From contig NZ_CP032134.1 in NCBI RefSeq assembly GCF_002165375.2, positions 2,914,001 to 2,978,000 of the forward strand: a stretch of DNA of 64,000 nucleotides, written 5' to 3'. Made by a program: the position numbers and the translations under genes. This DNA is from Acinetobacter chinensis (GTDB lineage Bacteria; Pseudomonadota; Gammaproteobacteria; Pseudomonadales; Moraxellaceae). The notes under the pieces were generated by a model. It ran no database searches, was not told where the DNA came from, and saw nothing but the letters and a program-made list of their open reading frames with translations. Of the stretch, positions 31,407-41,507 are shown in pieces (within the stretch, counting starts at the first letter, position 1; the number at the start of each line of letters is the position of its first letter).

Positions 31407-32339
31407 ATGATGGCTGAAACAAGTATTCCCAAAGATATTGCCGACAGTTTTAAAGGCGTATTTACCAATATCAACACAGACCGACTCAGTGAGTTACTGG
31501 TTGCACTGGTGCTCTGTGTCATTGGATTTTTTCTCGCCCGACTGATTTCCAATGCATTTATCCGAACCATTGGCGCACGGTTTAATGCACATCAGCGACT
31601 GGTCTGGCGTCGTGGTATTTTTTATTTTATTTTCATGCTGTTTGTGATCACCAGTTTAAAGGAAGCCGGTTTCAAGCTGAGTGTTTTCCTAGGTGCCGCG
31701 GGTATTCTGACGGTCGCTCTGGGTTTCGCCTCACAAACTTCAGCCTCCAACTTAATCAGTGGTCTGTTTCTGATTGGTGAAGGGTCTTTCGAGGTTGGGG
31801 ATACCATTCAGCTGACCTTAATCCGTGGTCATGTGATCGAGGGTGAAGTGATTTCGATTGATCTGCTGTCGGTAAAACTGCTGACCATTGATAACATTTA
31901 TATCCGTCTGCCCAATGAACAGCTGATCCGCGCACCCGTTCATAACCTGTCCAAGTTTCCCATACGGCGGATTCCTATCAGCCTGTCCATCAATTTCAAT
32001 GAAGACATCAACAAAGTCCGTGAAGTTTTACTGGATGTTGCCAGTGACTATCCACGTGTACTGGCCGACCCAAAACCTCAGGTGACAGTCACTGCTTTTG
32101 GTGAGTCATCCATTGAACTGCTGTTTGCACTGTGGTGTAAGCAGGACAATTATTTAAGAGCCAAAGATGAAATCCATGAAATGATCCGTAACCGTTTTGT
32201 GGAAAATCAGATCGAAATTCCTGTGCCAAAAATTGGTTTTGTAGACCGTCCTCTACACTCGCAAAGTCCTCTGAGTAATGCTGACCTGGATCAGTATGCA
32301 AATACACAGAATATTAAGCGTGAACCTGACCTGAAATAA
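31407..32339 (+). CDS. mscS: Small-conductance mechanosensitive channel
   Basis: An MscS-type channel that opens under membrane tension to release solutes during osmotic downshock. Of 310 residues, the first 120 form three membrane helices (about 28-48, 68-84 and 92-122); the pore helix carries GAAGILTVALGFASQTSASN, the conserved Gly/Ala-rich lining. The cytoplasmic vestibule with FEVGDTIQL follows. The ATG at 31410 has better spacing from the GGAG than the one at 31407. A short hydrophilic tail ends the protein. Confidence 0.93.
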   Translation: MMAETSIPKDIADSFKGVFTNINTDRLSELLVALVLCVIGFFLARLISNAFIRTIGARFNAHQRLVWRRGIFYFIFMLFVITSLKEAGFKLSVFLGAAGILTVALGFASQTSASNLISGLFLIGEGSFEVGDTIQLTLIRGHVIEGEVISIDLLSVKLLTIDNIYIRLPNEQLIRAPVHNLSKFPIRRIPISLSINFNEDINKVREVLLDVASDYPRVLADPKPQVTVTAFGESSIELLFALWCKQDNYLRAKDEIHEMIRNRFVENQIEIPVPKIGFVDRPLHSQSPLSNADLDQYANTQNIKREPDLK

Positions 32340-32348
32340 AATCCGGAC

Positions 32349-32375
32349 AAGCCTTCTTCCATGAAGGCTTTTTTT
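32349..32375 (+). terminator. Terminator after mscS
   Basis: AAGCCTTC / GAAGGCTT arms, 6-base loop, followed by seven Ts. It lies 10 bases beyond the mscS stop. Confidence 0.88.
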
Positions 32376-32418
32376 ATTGCTGTATAAAAAGTGGGATGTT
32401 CTGCCTGTTCAGAAAGCA

Positions 32419-35178
32419 TTATACAGATTCATTTTTCTGTCCTGGCATCGGTGCTATATACGCAATGATCAGCATGACAAAGCCTGCACCCAGAAAAGAA
32501 ATAACCCTGGTTAATGTTCCGATATGTGATAAATCAAACAGCACCAGTTTCAGTGTCACGATCACGAGCAGACTGCCTCCCAGCAACCACACAGGTTTCA
32601 GCTGTTTACGGCTTGCGGTGCTCATCGCAACAAATGCCAGCCCTACCCATAACAGTGTCAGACTTAACTGAACCAGTCCATTTTTCCACAGTGACATATC
32701 GTTATACGGTGTCGCAGCATAGATATGCAGTGCTCTGAGTAAAACATAACTACTTAACCATAAAACACCGAGCACCACGAGCACTGCAGCCAGACTGCGG
32801 TCCAGTCCCGAATGAATCTGTAGCGTCAGCATCCAGATAAAACCGATCAGTACCATAATACTGACCACATCAAACGGATTCAGTACAGGGACAAAATAAG
32901 CATGAAACGCCTGTTGGGAATAGAGCTGAGAACAGATCATCCAGAGCATAAGTAAACACAGACTGCTTCTGCTCTGCCAGCATAACCGCCATGTACTGTC
33001 AGACGGTTGTTTAAAACACCACACAGCAAACAGTAAAGGAAGAATCACCACACTGATGAATGGTATGCCAGGAAACAGTGTCAGACTGACCGCACTTAAA
33101 CTGGATAAAGCCCCCAGGCTGACCCATTCTTTTGCCATTTTTAGTCCTGACAATGGTCTTAACCAGATCAGGGTTAATACAGTTGCAGCGACTGCAAATC
33201 CTGTACGGGTATAAAGATCTGACCAGACCAGCATGCCGTCATGCATATTTCGCATGAGTAACCAGGCAGCCACAGCACTCAGTGGCAACAGTCCTGCCCA
33301 TTCAGGAATCTGCCAGGTCCAGCTAGCTTTACAGTATTTCAGATATTCATTGATCAGCAGCAGAAGTCCTGAGCAGATCAGCAATGTATGCAATAACTGA
33401 TCAGGTCCATGTAACAGATCGAGCAAGACTGCCAGGAGCATAATCATGGCTGAAAACATCAGCATACCGAAAAAAATCACACTGAAGGTATTCTGCTGCT
33501 GGCGGAACGAGGCTCTCCTGTTAGCCATCAGAACAACCGACAGATAACTCAGGCTTAACCCCCACCCCATGATGAAAGGAAAACTGTCTGAATTTACCAG
33601 ACTATATAACCCATTCAGTCCTGCAACACTGAGCAGCCCCATCGCCAGATACTGACTCAGCATGGACTTCCGGTACAGTGCAAAAATAAAAACCACTGCT
33701 CCTTCCACAGCCCAGCCGATTACACTCCATTGTTCAGGCAGTAAAATGGGGAGAATCAGTGCCAGGAAAATCAGCATCAGACTGAAATAACTCTGTGCAA
33801 TCAGCTCAATAATCTGTCGGTTACGACACCACAAATACAGCAACAGATAAACGCCAGCAAACAACAGGCTGAAAGCTGCCTGCTGATATGGCAACTCAAA
33901 GTACATCAGATACAGGAAAAAATATGCCGTCAGAGGTGTTCCATAAATCACAGCCAAATCAAGCACAGGTTTCAGCTTGAAGCTGTTGAAATCATGCTTT
34001 GCCAGCAACTGACTGAAACGGAAACCGATCCATATAAATACAGCGGCATGTGCAAGAACCAGCAGACTCAGGGCTGGACGTTCAATCAGCGCGGCATGAG
34101 CAAAAGCATAACCACCACCGACCACAGCCGTCATCAGCAAGGCGATCTGGTTCAGATATTTCCAGGGTCTGAGTGTGCTTAACAGCGCTATGCTCAGATT
34201 GATGACCAGATAATAGCTCAGCAGTTCAGGTGCTGTTGCATCCCGCACAGGCAATGTAAAAGGTGCGGCATAAGCGACTAGCATCGCCATCAGAGACAGC
34301 TCAACTGACTGCTGTTTCAGACTGAGCCAGACTGTGACTGCCATAATGACCGCAAAACACAGACTGGCTGACAATAATGATGCTATGACTGAATTGTAAT
34401 AGGCAAAAAACAGCGTCAGAAACAGCCCAGCGATACCCAGACCTTCCAGCGCCAGTGCAAAACTTCTGTTTCTGGAAAACAGTGTATATCCGCCCCCAGC
34501 AATCATCGCACTGAAACCTGCAACAATAACCAGCTTGAGCGCCAGACTCAGCTGCCAGTGCTCGGTAGCAAATCTGAGCAGCAAAATAAGACCTGCGATC
34601 AGAACTGATATCGCCACCTTTAACACTGGATTACCTGTAAATATCCACTGTCTGATCTGCCCACTCAGACTGAGCTCTGTTTCAGCATTATGTGACTGAC
34701 GCTGTTCTTCACTCACACTTTGAAAGGGCTCAGCGATATGATCTGCCGTTTTTCTATGTCGGATCTGAAACTGCAACCTGTTTAGTGCAAGCTCAAGACG
34801 CTGTAACCATCTGAGAAAGAAAAAAATCCACGCTGTAACACCCAGTGCGGTCAGCCACTGCAGATCCGTAAATCCACCTGCAAAAGCAAGTACGGAAGCA
34901 ATGTAGAGTGGCGTTTTAGAGGTCGGTTCCGATGTGTACTGATACTGAACAGACAGCTCATCCAGCGGTTTCTGCACAGCGTCAACATACTGCATCACGC
35001 TGATCACCAGGGCAACCACACAGATATAAGTCACGACCGGTGTTTTCAGAAACCATGCACTGACTGCCACAATGATCAGCACCATCAGCCAGATCATGCG
35101 AATTTCATTTTGCCCTTTCAGCGAGCCATTCAGCATCTTATCCTGTTCTCTTTCCCTGTTTTCATGATCATACAACAA
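32419..35178 (-). CDS. DUF2339 multi-pass membrane protein
   Basis: A very hydrophobic 919-residue protein with more than twenty predicted membrane helices. Features of DUF2339 are the N-terminal helix pair, a cytosolic stretch (about 125-180), then repeated helices with the ILVAGLILLLRFATEH-like block in which an arginine sits in a helix, and a GGGYTLFSRNRSFALALEGLG-type loop. Function is unknown; the family is widespread and sometimes called a putative integral membrane or transport protein. It is convergent with mscS and divergent from polA. I see no frameshift. Confidence 0.7.
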   Translation of the reverse strand: MLYDHENREREQDKMLNGSLKGQNEIRMIWLMVLIIVAVSAWFLKTPVVTYICVVALVISVMQYVDAVQKPLDELSVQYQYTSEPTSKTPLYIASVLAFAGGFTDLQWLTALGVTAWIFFFLRWLQRLELALNRLQFQIRHRKTADHIAEPFQSVSEEQRQSHNAETELSLSGQIRQWIFTGNPVLKVAISVLIAGLILLLRFATEHWQLSLALKLVIVAGFSAMIAGGGYTLFSRNRSFALALEGLGIAGLFLTLFFAYYNSVIASLLSASLCFAVIMAVTVWLSLKQQSVELSLMAMLVAYAAPFTLPVRDATAPELLSYYLVINLSIALLSTLRPWKYLNQIALLMTAVVGGGYAFAHAALIERPALSLLVLAHAAVFIWIGFRFSQLLAKHDFNSFKLKPVLDLAVIYGTPLTAYFFLYLMYFELPYQQAAFSLLFAGVYLLLYLWCRNRQIIELIAQSYFSLMLIFLALILPILLPEQWSVIGWAVEGAVVFIFALYRKSMLSQYLAMGLLSVAGLNGLYSLVNSDSFPFIMGWGLSLSYLSVVLMANRRASFRQQQNTFSVIFFGMLMFSAMIMLLAVLLDLLHGPDQLLHTLLICSGLLLLINEYLKYCKASWTWQIPEWAGLLPLSAVAAWLLMRNMHDGMLVWSDLYTRTGFAVAATVLTLIWLRPLSGLKMAKEWVSLGALSSLSAVSLTLFPGIPFISVVILPLLFAVWCFKQPSDSTWRLCWQSRSSLCLLMLWMICSQLYSQQAFHAYFVPVLNPFDVVSIMVLIGFIWMLTLQIHSGLDRSLAAVLVVLGVLWLSSYVLLRALHIYAATPYNDMSLWKNGLVQLSLTLLWVGLAFVAMSTASRKQLKPVWLLGGSLLVIVTLKLVLFDLSHIGTLTRVISFLGAGFVMLIIAYIAPMPGQKNESV

Positions 35179-35298
35179 TAAAAACCCAGGCTATTCAGTA
35201 TTCATCAGATATTCGGTAACGTGCTTATACAATCATGTGTCTGCGCCCTGCCGAAAAATCACGTACAATAACGCAGTTATCAGAATTGGAAAGTTGCA

Positions 35299-38064
35299 AT
35301 GCCACCATTTGTCCTGGTCGATGGGTCTTATTTTTTATTCCGTGCATTTCATGCACTACCACCTTTAACCACTTCAACTGGTTTACAGACCAATGCCATC
35401 CGTGGGGCAATTTCAGCAATTCAGAAATTAATGCGTCGTGTACAACCAACACACATGGCGGTGATTTTCGATACACCAGAACCTACGTTCCGTCATGAAC
35501 TGTCCCCTATTTATAAAGGTGACCGTCCAACCATGCCAGAGGAACTGTCTCAGCAGATTCCTTATCTGCATGCGCTGATCCGTGCACTGGGTATTCCACT
35601 GCATATGCTGCCGGGTGCAGAAGCAGATGACATCATCGGCACACTGGCAAAACGTGCTGAAGCTGCAGGGCATCAAGTGCTCATTTCCACTGGCGATAAA
35701 GACATGGCACAGTTGGTGACAGAGAAAGTCACACTTGAAGACAGCTTTAAAGACAAGCCCATGGATATTGATGGGGTTATTGAAAAATTTGGAGTAAGAC
35801 CTGACCAGATTATTGACTATTTAACGCTCATGGGTGATGCATCGGACGGTATCCGTGGCGTACCTGGCGTCGGTGCAAAAACAGCGGCTAAACTGCTGAA
35901 TGAATATGGCTCAATTGGCGGTATCCTGGAAAATGTCGACAACATTAAAGGTAAAGTCGGTCAGAACATCAAAGATAACGTTGAAGGGATTACTCTCGAT
36001 CATCAGCTGGCGAGCATCGTGATTGATCTGGATCTGAACATCACTTATGACGACTTAAAACTGTGCGATCCAGATGTAGAGACTCTGCGTAATCTTTATA
36101 CAGAACTTGAATTCCGTAATCAGTTACAGTCTCTTGATCACCCGAACAATCCAAACAATGTCACCTATAAGCAGACCACTAAAGAGATTGTTAAAACAGA
36201 ACAGCAAAGTGATACTGAACCCTCTGTAGATCAGGCAAGCAGCACCAGTATTGATGACTTACTCGGTGATGCAAAATATCACACCGTACTGACCCAGGCG
36301 GACTGGGATGTGCTGTTTAAACGTCTGAGCACAGAAAAACGTTTTGCCATAGATACTGAAACCACCAGCCTGGACTATCGTGTTGCTGAAATGGTCGGTT
36401 TTTCTGTTGCATTCGATGCGAATGATGCTTATTACATTCCCCTTGCACACGATTATGAAGGTGCGCCTGAACAGCTGAACCGTGAATTCATCATTCAGCA
36501 GATCAAACCGATCCTGGAGGATGCCAGTGTTGAAAAAATCGGACATCACCTGAAATACGATGCGCATATTTTTGAAAATCACGGTATTCATCTGCAAGGC
36601 TGGTATTTTGACACCATGCTGGCATCTTATGTACTGAATGCAGTCGCAACCCGTCATGGTATGGATGATGTTGCCCGTGTTTATCTCAGTCATCTGACCA
36701 CGACTTTTGAGCAGATTGCAGGTAAAGGCGCAAAGCAGAAAACCTTTAACCAGATTGAACTGGAAACAGCAGCCCACTATGCGGCTGAAGATGCTCATGT
36801 CACTTACCGACTGTACGAAGTACTGGATCGCAAACTGAAAGAAATCCCACCTTTAAGCGGTATTCTGCATAATATTGAAATGCCGACAGCTGCTGTTCTG
36901 ACAACGATGGAAGAAAACGGCATTGAACTGGATCTGAATTTCCTGGATCAGCTCGGTGTCGAATTTTCTGAAACCATTCAGCAGCTGGAAAATCAGATCA
37001 TCGAAATTGCGGGAGAACCCTTTAATGTGTCCTCGCCAAAACAGGTCGGCGAAGTCCTGTTTGAAAAACTCGGACTGAAAGGCGGTAAAAAAACATCTAC
37101 CGGGCAGTACAGTACTTCAGAAAGTATCCTGGAAAAAATTGATCACCCGATTACCGCACTGATTATTGAATACCGTGGTCTGACCAAACTCAAAAGCACC
37201 TATACCGACGGTCTGCTGAAACAGGCGAATAACGCCACTCATCGTGTGCATACCAGTTATCATCAGGCACTGACTGCAACAGGTCGTCTGTCTTCCACTG
37301 ACCCGAACTTACAGAATATTCCTGTCCGTGAAGATATCGGTCGTCAGATCCGTAAAGCCTTTGTTGCACCGAAAGGACGTATCCTGCTGGCTGCCGATTA
37401 TTCACAGATTGAACTGCGTCTGATGGCACACTTCTGCCAGGATGAGGCACTGGTACATGCCTTTAATCATGGGCAGGATGTACACCGCCGTACAGCTTCA
37501 GAAGTATTGGGCGTTCCGCTGGATGAAGTCACCAGTGATCAGCGCCGTCAGGCGAAAGCTGTCAACTTCGGTCTGCTTTATGGCATGTCAGAATTTGGGC
37601 TGATCCGTCAGCTTGGCTTTACCCGTCAGGAATCTCAGGACTATATCAAACAGTATTTCCACCGTTATCCTGGCATTTATGAATATATGCAGCGCACCCG
37701 ACAGGTCGCATTAGAACAGGGTTTTGTGGAAACCATTACGGGGCGTCGCCTGTATACACCTGATATTGATGCGCGAAACATGATGGTGCGTAAAGGTGCT
37801 GAGCGTGCGGCAATCAATGCACCACTGCAAGGTTCTGCGGCTGAAATCATTAAAATGGCAATGATTGAGGTGAATAAAATCCTGCCGAAAGATCAGGCAA
37901 AACTCCTGTTACAGGTTCACGATGAACTGGTCTTTGAAGTCGATGAAGCCGTTGCAGACCAGCTGGCTGAACAGATTAAAGATGTAATGCAGAAAGTTGT
38001 GACTTTATCTGTCCCTCTTGTTGTTGAAGTCGGTAAAGGCAACAACTGGGATGAGGCGCATTAA
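35299..38064 (+). CDS. polA: DNA polymerase I
   Basis: PolA fills gaps and removes RNA primers during replication and repair. The 921-residue protein has three domains: 5'-3' exonuclease (1-290; LVDGSYFLFRAFHALPP at the start), 3'-5' proofreading exonuclease with FAIDTETTSLD near residue 350 retaining the metal-binding Asp and Glu, and the polymerase domain with ADYSQIELR near 700 and QVHDELVFE near 872. All are intact. The region between domains one and two is a short acidic linker (EQQSDTEPSVDQASS). It is followed by a C-rich hairpin repeat. Confidence 0.97.
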   Translation: MPPFVLVDGSYFLFRAFHALPPLTTSTGLQTNAIRGAISAIQKLMRRVQPTHMAVIFDTPEPTFRHELSPIYKGDRPTMPEELSQQIPYLHALIRALGIPLHMLPGAEADDIIGTLAKRAEAAGHQVLISTGDKDMAQLVTEKVTLEDSFKDKPMDIDGVIEKFGVRPDQIIDYLTLMGDASDGIRGVPGVGAKTAAKLLNEYGSIGGILENVDNIKGKVGQNIKDNVEGITLDHQLASIVIDLDLNITYDDLKLCDPDVETLRNLYTELEFRNQLQSLDHPNNPNNVTYKQTTKEIVKTEQQSDTEPSVDQASSTSIDDLLGDAKYHTVLTQADWDVLFKRLSTEKRFAIDTETTSLDYRVAEMVGFSVAFDANDAYYIPLAHDYEGAPEQLNREFIIQQIKPILEDASVEKIGHHLKYDAHIFENHGIHLQGWYFDTMLASYVLNAVATRHGMDDVARVYLSHLTTTFEQIAGKGAKQKTFNQIELETAAHYAAEDAHVTYRLYEVLDRKLKEIPPLSGILHNIEMPTAAVLTTMEENGIELDLNFLDQLGVEFSETIQQLENQIIEIAGEPFNVSSPKQVGEVLFEKLGLKGGKKTSTGQYSTSESILEKIDHPITALIIEYRGLTKLKSTYTDGLLKQANNATHRVHTSYHQALTATGRLSSTDPNLQNIPVREDIGRQIRKAFVAPKGRILLAADYSQIELRLMAHFCQDEALVHAFNHGQDVHRRTASEVLGVPLDEVTSDQRRQAKAVNFGLLYGMSEFGLIRQLGFTRQESQDYIKQYFHRYPGIYEYMQRTRQVALEQGFVETITGRRLYTPDIDARNMMVRKGAERAAINAPLQGSAAEIIKMAMIEVNKILPKDQAKLLLQVHDELVFEVDEAVADQLAEQIKDVMQKVVTLSVPLVVEVGKGNNWDEAH

Positions 38065-38078
38065 GTCTGAAATAAGTT

Positions 38079-38099
38079 CCCTCTCCTTTTAGGAGAGGG
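38079..38099. repeat. C-rich hairpin repeat after polA
   Basis: CCCTCTCCT / AGGAGAGGG, the same arms as at 10290, with a TTT loop. It lies 14 bases after the polA stop and may also terminate transcription, though no T-run follows. Confidence 0.6.
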
Positions 38100-38169
38100 G
38101 GTTATTATTCAGTTTCATGTGTGAAAATCCAATGTTCACACATGTCTTCCCCAATCCATTCAGGGCAGC

Positions 38170-38614
38170 TTAGTCTATAAACTCAGATACACCAACGTGC
38201 TGATCAAATTCGATTTTCTGACTGCCTGGCAACGGTGATCTTTGATAACGTAAAGAATAACCACCTTGCATATTTCCATTCTCAGATAAAATATACCAAT
38301 CCAGCAAATCTGTTTCATCAAACCTCAACCATTGCCCAACCTGAATCCAGTCAAATTCTTCTGGTCATACAAATGGCTGTGCATAGCAAAGTCCATCTTT
38401 AAAAAAAGGATTCATCAGCCAGATATTTGCTCCACTGGAAGCTTCCCGTTTCACAGGAATATAAAATTTCACACATGCAAAATCCCCTTTTGACAACTGT
38501 TCCAGTTGCTTTTTTAAATATGGGGTATCTCTCCTGAGCCAGATGAATCGTCAACTGATATTCATCCTTCGCCTCATCTAAATTCATAAAGACAGGATCA
38601 TTTTTATTATTCAT
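38170..38614 (-). pseudogene. Broken DUF2314-family gene
   Basis: The start (MNNKNDPVFMNLDEAKDEY) and a later frame together read like a DUF2314 protein: LKKQLEQLSKGDFACVKFYI, SGANIWLMNPFFKDG, then DWIQVGQWLRFDETDLLDW and GNMQGGYSLRYQRS. Two lesions break it. A frameshift near 38530-38545 switches frame after HLAQE, and an in-frame TGA at 38367-38365 lies between AQPFV and PEEFDW. Both are seen directly. The damage is light, so the loss looks recent, or one lesion could be a sequencing error; two make that less likely. The upstream RBS was not examined in depth. Confidence 0.75.
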
Positions 38615-38645
38615 TATTTTCATACTTCATTTATTTTGAATAGCT

Positions 38646-38687
38646 AAGCAGTAAAAAAGGACTCAATTGAGTCCTTTTTTACTGCTT
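38646..38687. terminator. Perfect 42-base palindrome, bidirectional terminator
   Basis: Each half is 21 bases, with GGACTCAA at the centre and an A/T-run on either side. It ends the yggT transcript on the minus strand. On the plus strand nothing is known to reach it. The perfect symmetry over 42 bases includes flanking AAGCAGT / ACTGCTT beyond the T-run. Confidence 0.8.
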
Positions 38688-38700
38688 GTTATTACAGATA

Positions 38701-39270
38701 TTACAGACCGGTCAACAATACGATTGCCACCTGATTCATAATAATTTCAGCCATATACAGTGCAAGGAATGCAATAATTGGAGACAGATCAATCATTCCC
38801 ATATTTGGCAGCAGACGGCGGAATGGCGCAAGCAGAGGCTCTGCCAGTTCCTGAATCACCTCAATATAAGGTGAACGGGACTGAGTCAGCATGACCACCC
38901 AGCTCAGAATAATCGTCGCAAAAATCAGGTAACGACAGAAACGGATCAGATCCTGAATCATGGTGACAAAGGTCAGAATCAACAAGTGAATCGGACTGTT
39001 TGGCATCGCACCTGACAGATACATCACACCAAAAATTTTCAACAGATACAGCACGATCACTAAAATCAGTGCAGCCAGATTGACGCGACCTTTACCTACA
39101 GTCGGGAAAATGCGACCAAATATATCTACAATTTTTGTTGCTTTCACAGTGGACAGGACAACGGGATTGTAAGGACTCACCGACGCCAGCTGCATGAGAA
39201 AACGAAAAAATACGAGCAAAATCGCTACGTTAATAATAATGCCAAAAATCAGCGCAGAATTTGCACCCAT
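38701..39270 (-). CDS. yggT: YggT family membrane protein
   Basis: A 189-residue membrane protein made of two YggT repeats. The first repeat has FFRFLMQL (about 21-28) and NPVVLSTVKATKIVDIFGRIF, the second has LIRFCRYLIFATIILSW and EPLLAPFRRLLPNMGMIDLSPI, the typical YggT signature. Function is uncertain; family members are linked to membrane-protein insertion, osmotic tolerance and cell division. It follows proC by 27 bases, a conserved proC-yggT pair. Confidence 0.9.
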   Translation of the reverse strand: MGANSALIFGIIINVAILLVFFRFLMQLASVSPYNPVVLSTVKATKIVDIFGRIFPTVGKGRVNLAALILVIVLYLLKIFGVMYLSGAMPNSPIHLLILTFVTMIQDLIRFCRYLIFATIILSWVVMLTQSRSPYIEVIQELAEPLLAPFRRLLPNMGMIDLSPIIAFLALYMAEIIMNQVAIVLLTGL

Positions 39271-39297
39271 ACCTGAACTTTCCTGAAATCTAATGTT

Positions 39298-40128
39298 TTA
39301 CTGAATACTGTCGCTCAGTTCCTGTGCCAGCTGCTGACTGCGGGTTTTAGCAGCAGCCAGAGCAGCCTGAATACTCTGCGAAATCTGTGCATGATCAAAA
39401 ACTTCAATTGCAGCCTGAGTCGTACCATTTGGTGACGTTACATTTTTACGTAATTCTGCAGGTGTATTTGAGCTGGTGATTGCCATCTGAGCTGCCCCCA
39501 ATGCTGTCTGTAAAGTCAGAGCCGTTGCCACCTTTTCATCCAGTCCCAGGTTTTTACCTGCACGGATCATACTTTCCATCAGATAAAAGAAATAAGCAGG
39601 ACCTGAACCTGAAACTGCGGTAACCGCATCAATCTGTGCTTCGGTGTTCACCCACAGAGTCAGACCTGTTGCAGCGAGCACCTGGCTTGCCAGTTCACGG
39701 TCTTTCTGATCAACAGCTTCAGTCGCAAATAAACCATGAGCACCGGTCTGCACCAGCGCAGGTGTGTTTGGCATAACACGGACAATCCGCTCTGTGCCGA
39801 GTAATTCAGAAATGGTCGCCACTTCTGCTCCAGCAACAATCGAAATGACCAGTTTACCATCAAACAGACCGTTCAACGGCTTCAGCACATTAGCAAGAAC
39901 CTGTGGTTTCACCGCAAATACAACAATATCCGCATCACGAATGGCAGCAGTATTATCATCTGTAACGTGTACATCTTTTTCTTCAAGGAAAAAACGTACT
40001 TTTTCAACAGGATCAGAAACTGTAATACGGGTTGGAGGCAGTCCACGTGCAATCAGGCCACCAATCAGTGCCTGTGCCATATTACCACCGCCAATAAAGC
40101 TGATATTACAATTTAAAACTGCGCTCAT
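39298..40128 (-). CDS. proC: Pyrroline-5-carboxylate reductase
   Basis: ProC reduces 1-pyrroline-5-carboxylate to proline with NAD(P)H. The 276-residue protein has an N-terminal Rossmann fold (SFIGGGNMAQALIGGL, residues 10-25), the cofactor-binding VFAVKPQVL, and the C-terminal family signature VTSPNGTTQAAIEVF. A conserved SGSGPAYFFYLMES block is also present. Its ATG overlaps the tilS stop by 4 bases (ATGA), so the two are translationally coupled. Confidence 0.96.
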   Translation of the reverse strand: MSAVLNCNISFIGGGNMAQALIGGLIARGLPPTRITVSDPVEKVRFFLEEKDVHVTDDNTAAIRDADIVVFAVKPQVLANVLKPLNGLFDGKLVISIVAGAEVATISELLGTERIVRVMPNTPALVQTGAHGLFATEAVDQKDRELASQVLAATGLTLWVNTEAQIDAVTAVSGSGPAYFFYLMESMIRAGKNLGLDEKVATALTLQTALGAAQMAITSSNTPAELRKNVTSPNGTTQAAIEVFDHAQISQSIQAALAAAKTRSQQLAQELSDSIQ

Positions 40129-41507
40129 GATTCACGTCCGTCGTTACGTTCTTTATATTGAGAGACTAAATATGGCTGCCATCCACCTTTTTCGCAGTAA
40201 GCAGAATGTGCCAGCCAGAAACCTTTCGGTGTAAAGACACCTAGCATAACATTATCCACGCTTAATATTTGAATTGTATGACGCATCCACGGAAAAATTT
40301 GTGCCTCCTGCACTGCCTTCTTTAATGGCCAGCTCCCCACTCTGCCATGCAGATGAATCTTCTCCCCACCCTGCCTACCCATCAGTTTCAGTGGCTGATT
40401 CAAAAGACTATGTGACAGTCCGGTCTCAGCAGTTCCAGTCACAAAACTGCCCGCCAAAGTCTGTACAGACTGGTTTAATACCCCGATGTATAAAACATCT
40501 TCAGATGTATCTGGATTTTTTCCAGCTGTATATTCCTGCTCGGTCAGACGGTAAAGCATCTGCTGATATCGCACATAATAAAAACCGTTCCAGTGCAATG
40601 CAGCCTGAGCATCTTTTTTTGAATACAGCACCTCACGGATCACCCGTTCCACCATATCCATAGAGGGTCGGTACTGTTCTGTCCCTTTCATCCAGGCAGA
40701 CAGCAACTGTCTCTGTCTTGCGATGGATAAAGCACTAAGCTCAGCAATCTTCAGTTCCGATGAGTTTCCGCATTGATGCAGATCCTGTTCCAGTACTTCT
40801 GTCAGAATTTCTGCTGCATCCTGCATTAACAGAGCAGTCCGTCCAAGTGCCTGCTGCATCCGTGGAAAACGTGTATTCAGCAAAGGCCATAAAATTTCAC
40901 GGGACCAGGCTCTGTCATAATGCGTATCCTGATTGGTCGGATCCTCAATATTCTGCACATTCAGCTGCTGTGCCCATTGGCAAATCTGCTCACGACTCAG
41001 ATTCAGCAAAGGTCGCCAGATACTGAAGTCTGCACGGATATCCAGCTGTTGCATGGCGGACAGTCCAAATACACCACTGCCTGACAGTAAACGCAACATC
41101 AGCGTTTCCGCCTGATCCTGTTCATGATGCGCCAGCACCAGCAGATCCGTCGGTTTTAAATGTTTCAGATAAGCCTGATAGCGTGCTTCACGAGCCTGAT
41201 TTTCCAGGTTGCCCGCACTGACCGTCACCTGTTCAACCACACAGGAGATGTTCAGTGCCTGACACTGTTGCGCAACAAAATGCCCCCAATCTGTACTGGA
41301 TGACTGAAGCTGATGATCAACGTAAATTGCACGGATTTTTTCGGAAGGGAAATAAGACATCAAATGCAGCAGCAACATGGAATCTATGCCACCACTGCAT
41401 CCAATCAGAAAAGTTGTATTTTCAGAAAAGCTTTCGGTCTGTTTTAAGATGCCAGCCCAGGATTGTCGCTGCCAAACTTCATTAAGCGCTGGTAACGTGC
41501 TTCGCAT
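40125..41507 (-). CDS. tilS: tRNA(Ile)-lysidine synthase
   Basis: TilS modifies C34 of tRNA-Ile(CAU) to lysidine, so it reads AUA codons. The 460-residue protein has the PP-loop CSGGIDSMLLLHL (residues 37-49) and later LAHHEQDQAETLMLRL, the ATP/tRNA-binding site. The C-terminal domain is present. The start overlaps the end of accA by 64 bases, longer than usual, but residues 1-36 (MRSTLPALNEVWQRQ...) look family-like, so I keep it. It is coupled downstream to proC. Confidence 0.93.
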   Translation of the reverse strand: MRSTLPALNEVWQRQSWAGILKQTESFSENTTFLIGCSGGIDSMLLLHLMSYFPSEKIRAIYVDHQLQSSSTDWGHFVAQQCQALNISCVVEQVTVSAGNLENQAREARYQAYLKHLKPTDLLVLAHHEQDQAETLMLRLLSGSGVFGLSAMQQLDIRADFSIWRPLLNLSREQICQWAQQLNVQNIEDPTNQDTHYDRAWSREILWPLLNTRFPRMQQALGRTALLMQDAAEILTEVLEQDLHQCGNSSELKIAELSALSIARQRQLLSAWMKGTEQYRPSMDMVERVIREVLYSKKDAQAALHWNGFYYVRYQQMLYRLTEQEYTAGKNPDTSEDVLYIGVLNQSVQTLAGSFVTGTAETGLSHSLLNQPLKLMGRQGGEKIHLHGRVGSWPLKKAVQEAQIFPWMRHTIQILSVDNVMLGVFTPKGFWLAHSAYCEKGGWQPYLVSQYKERNDGRES

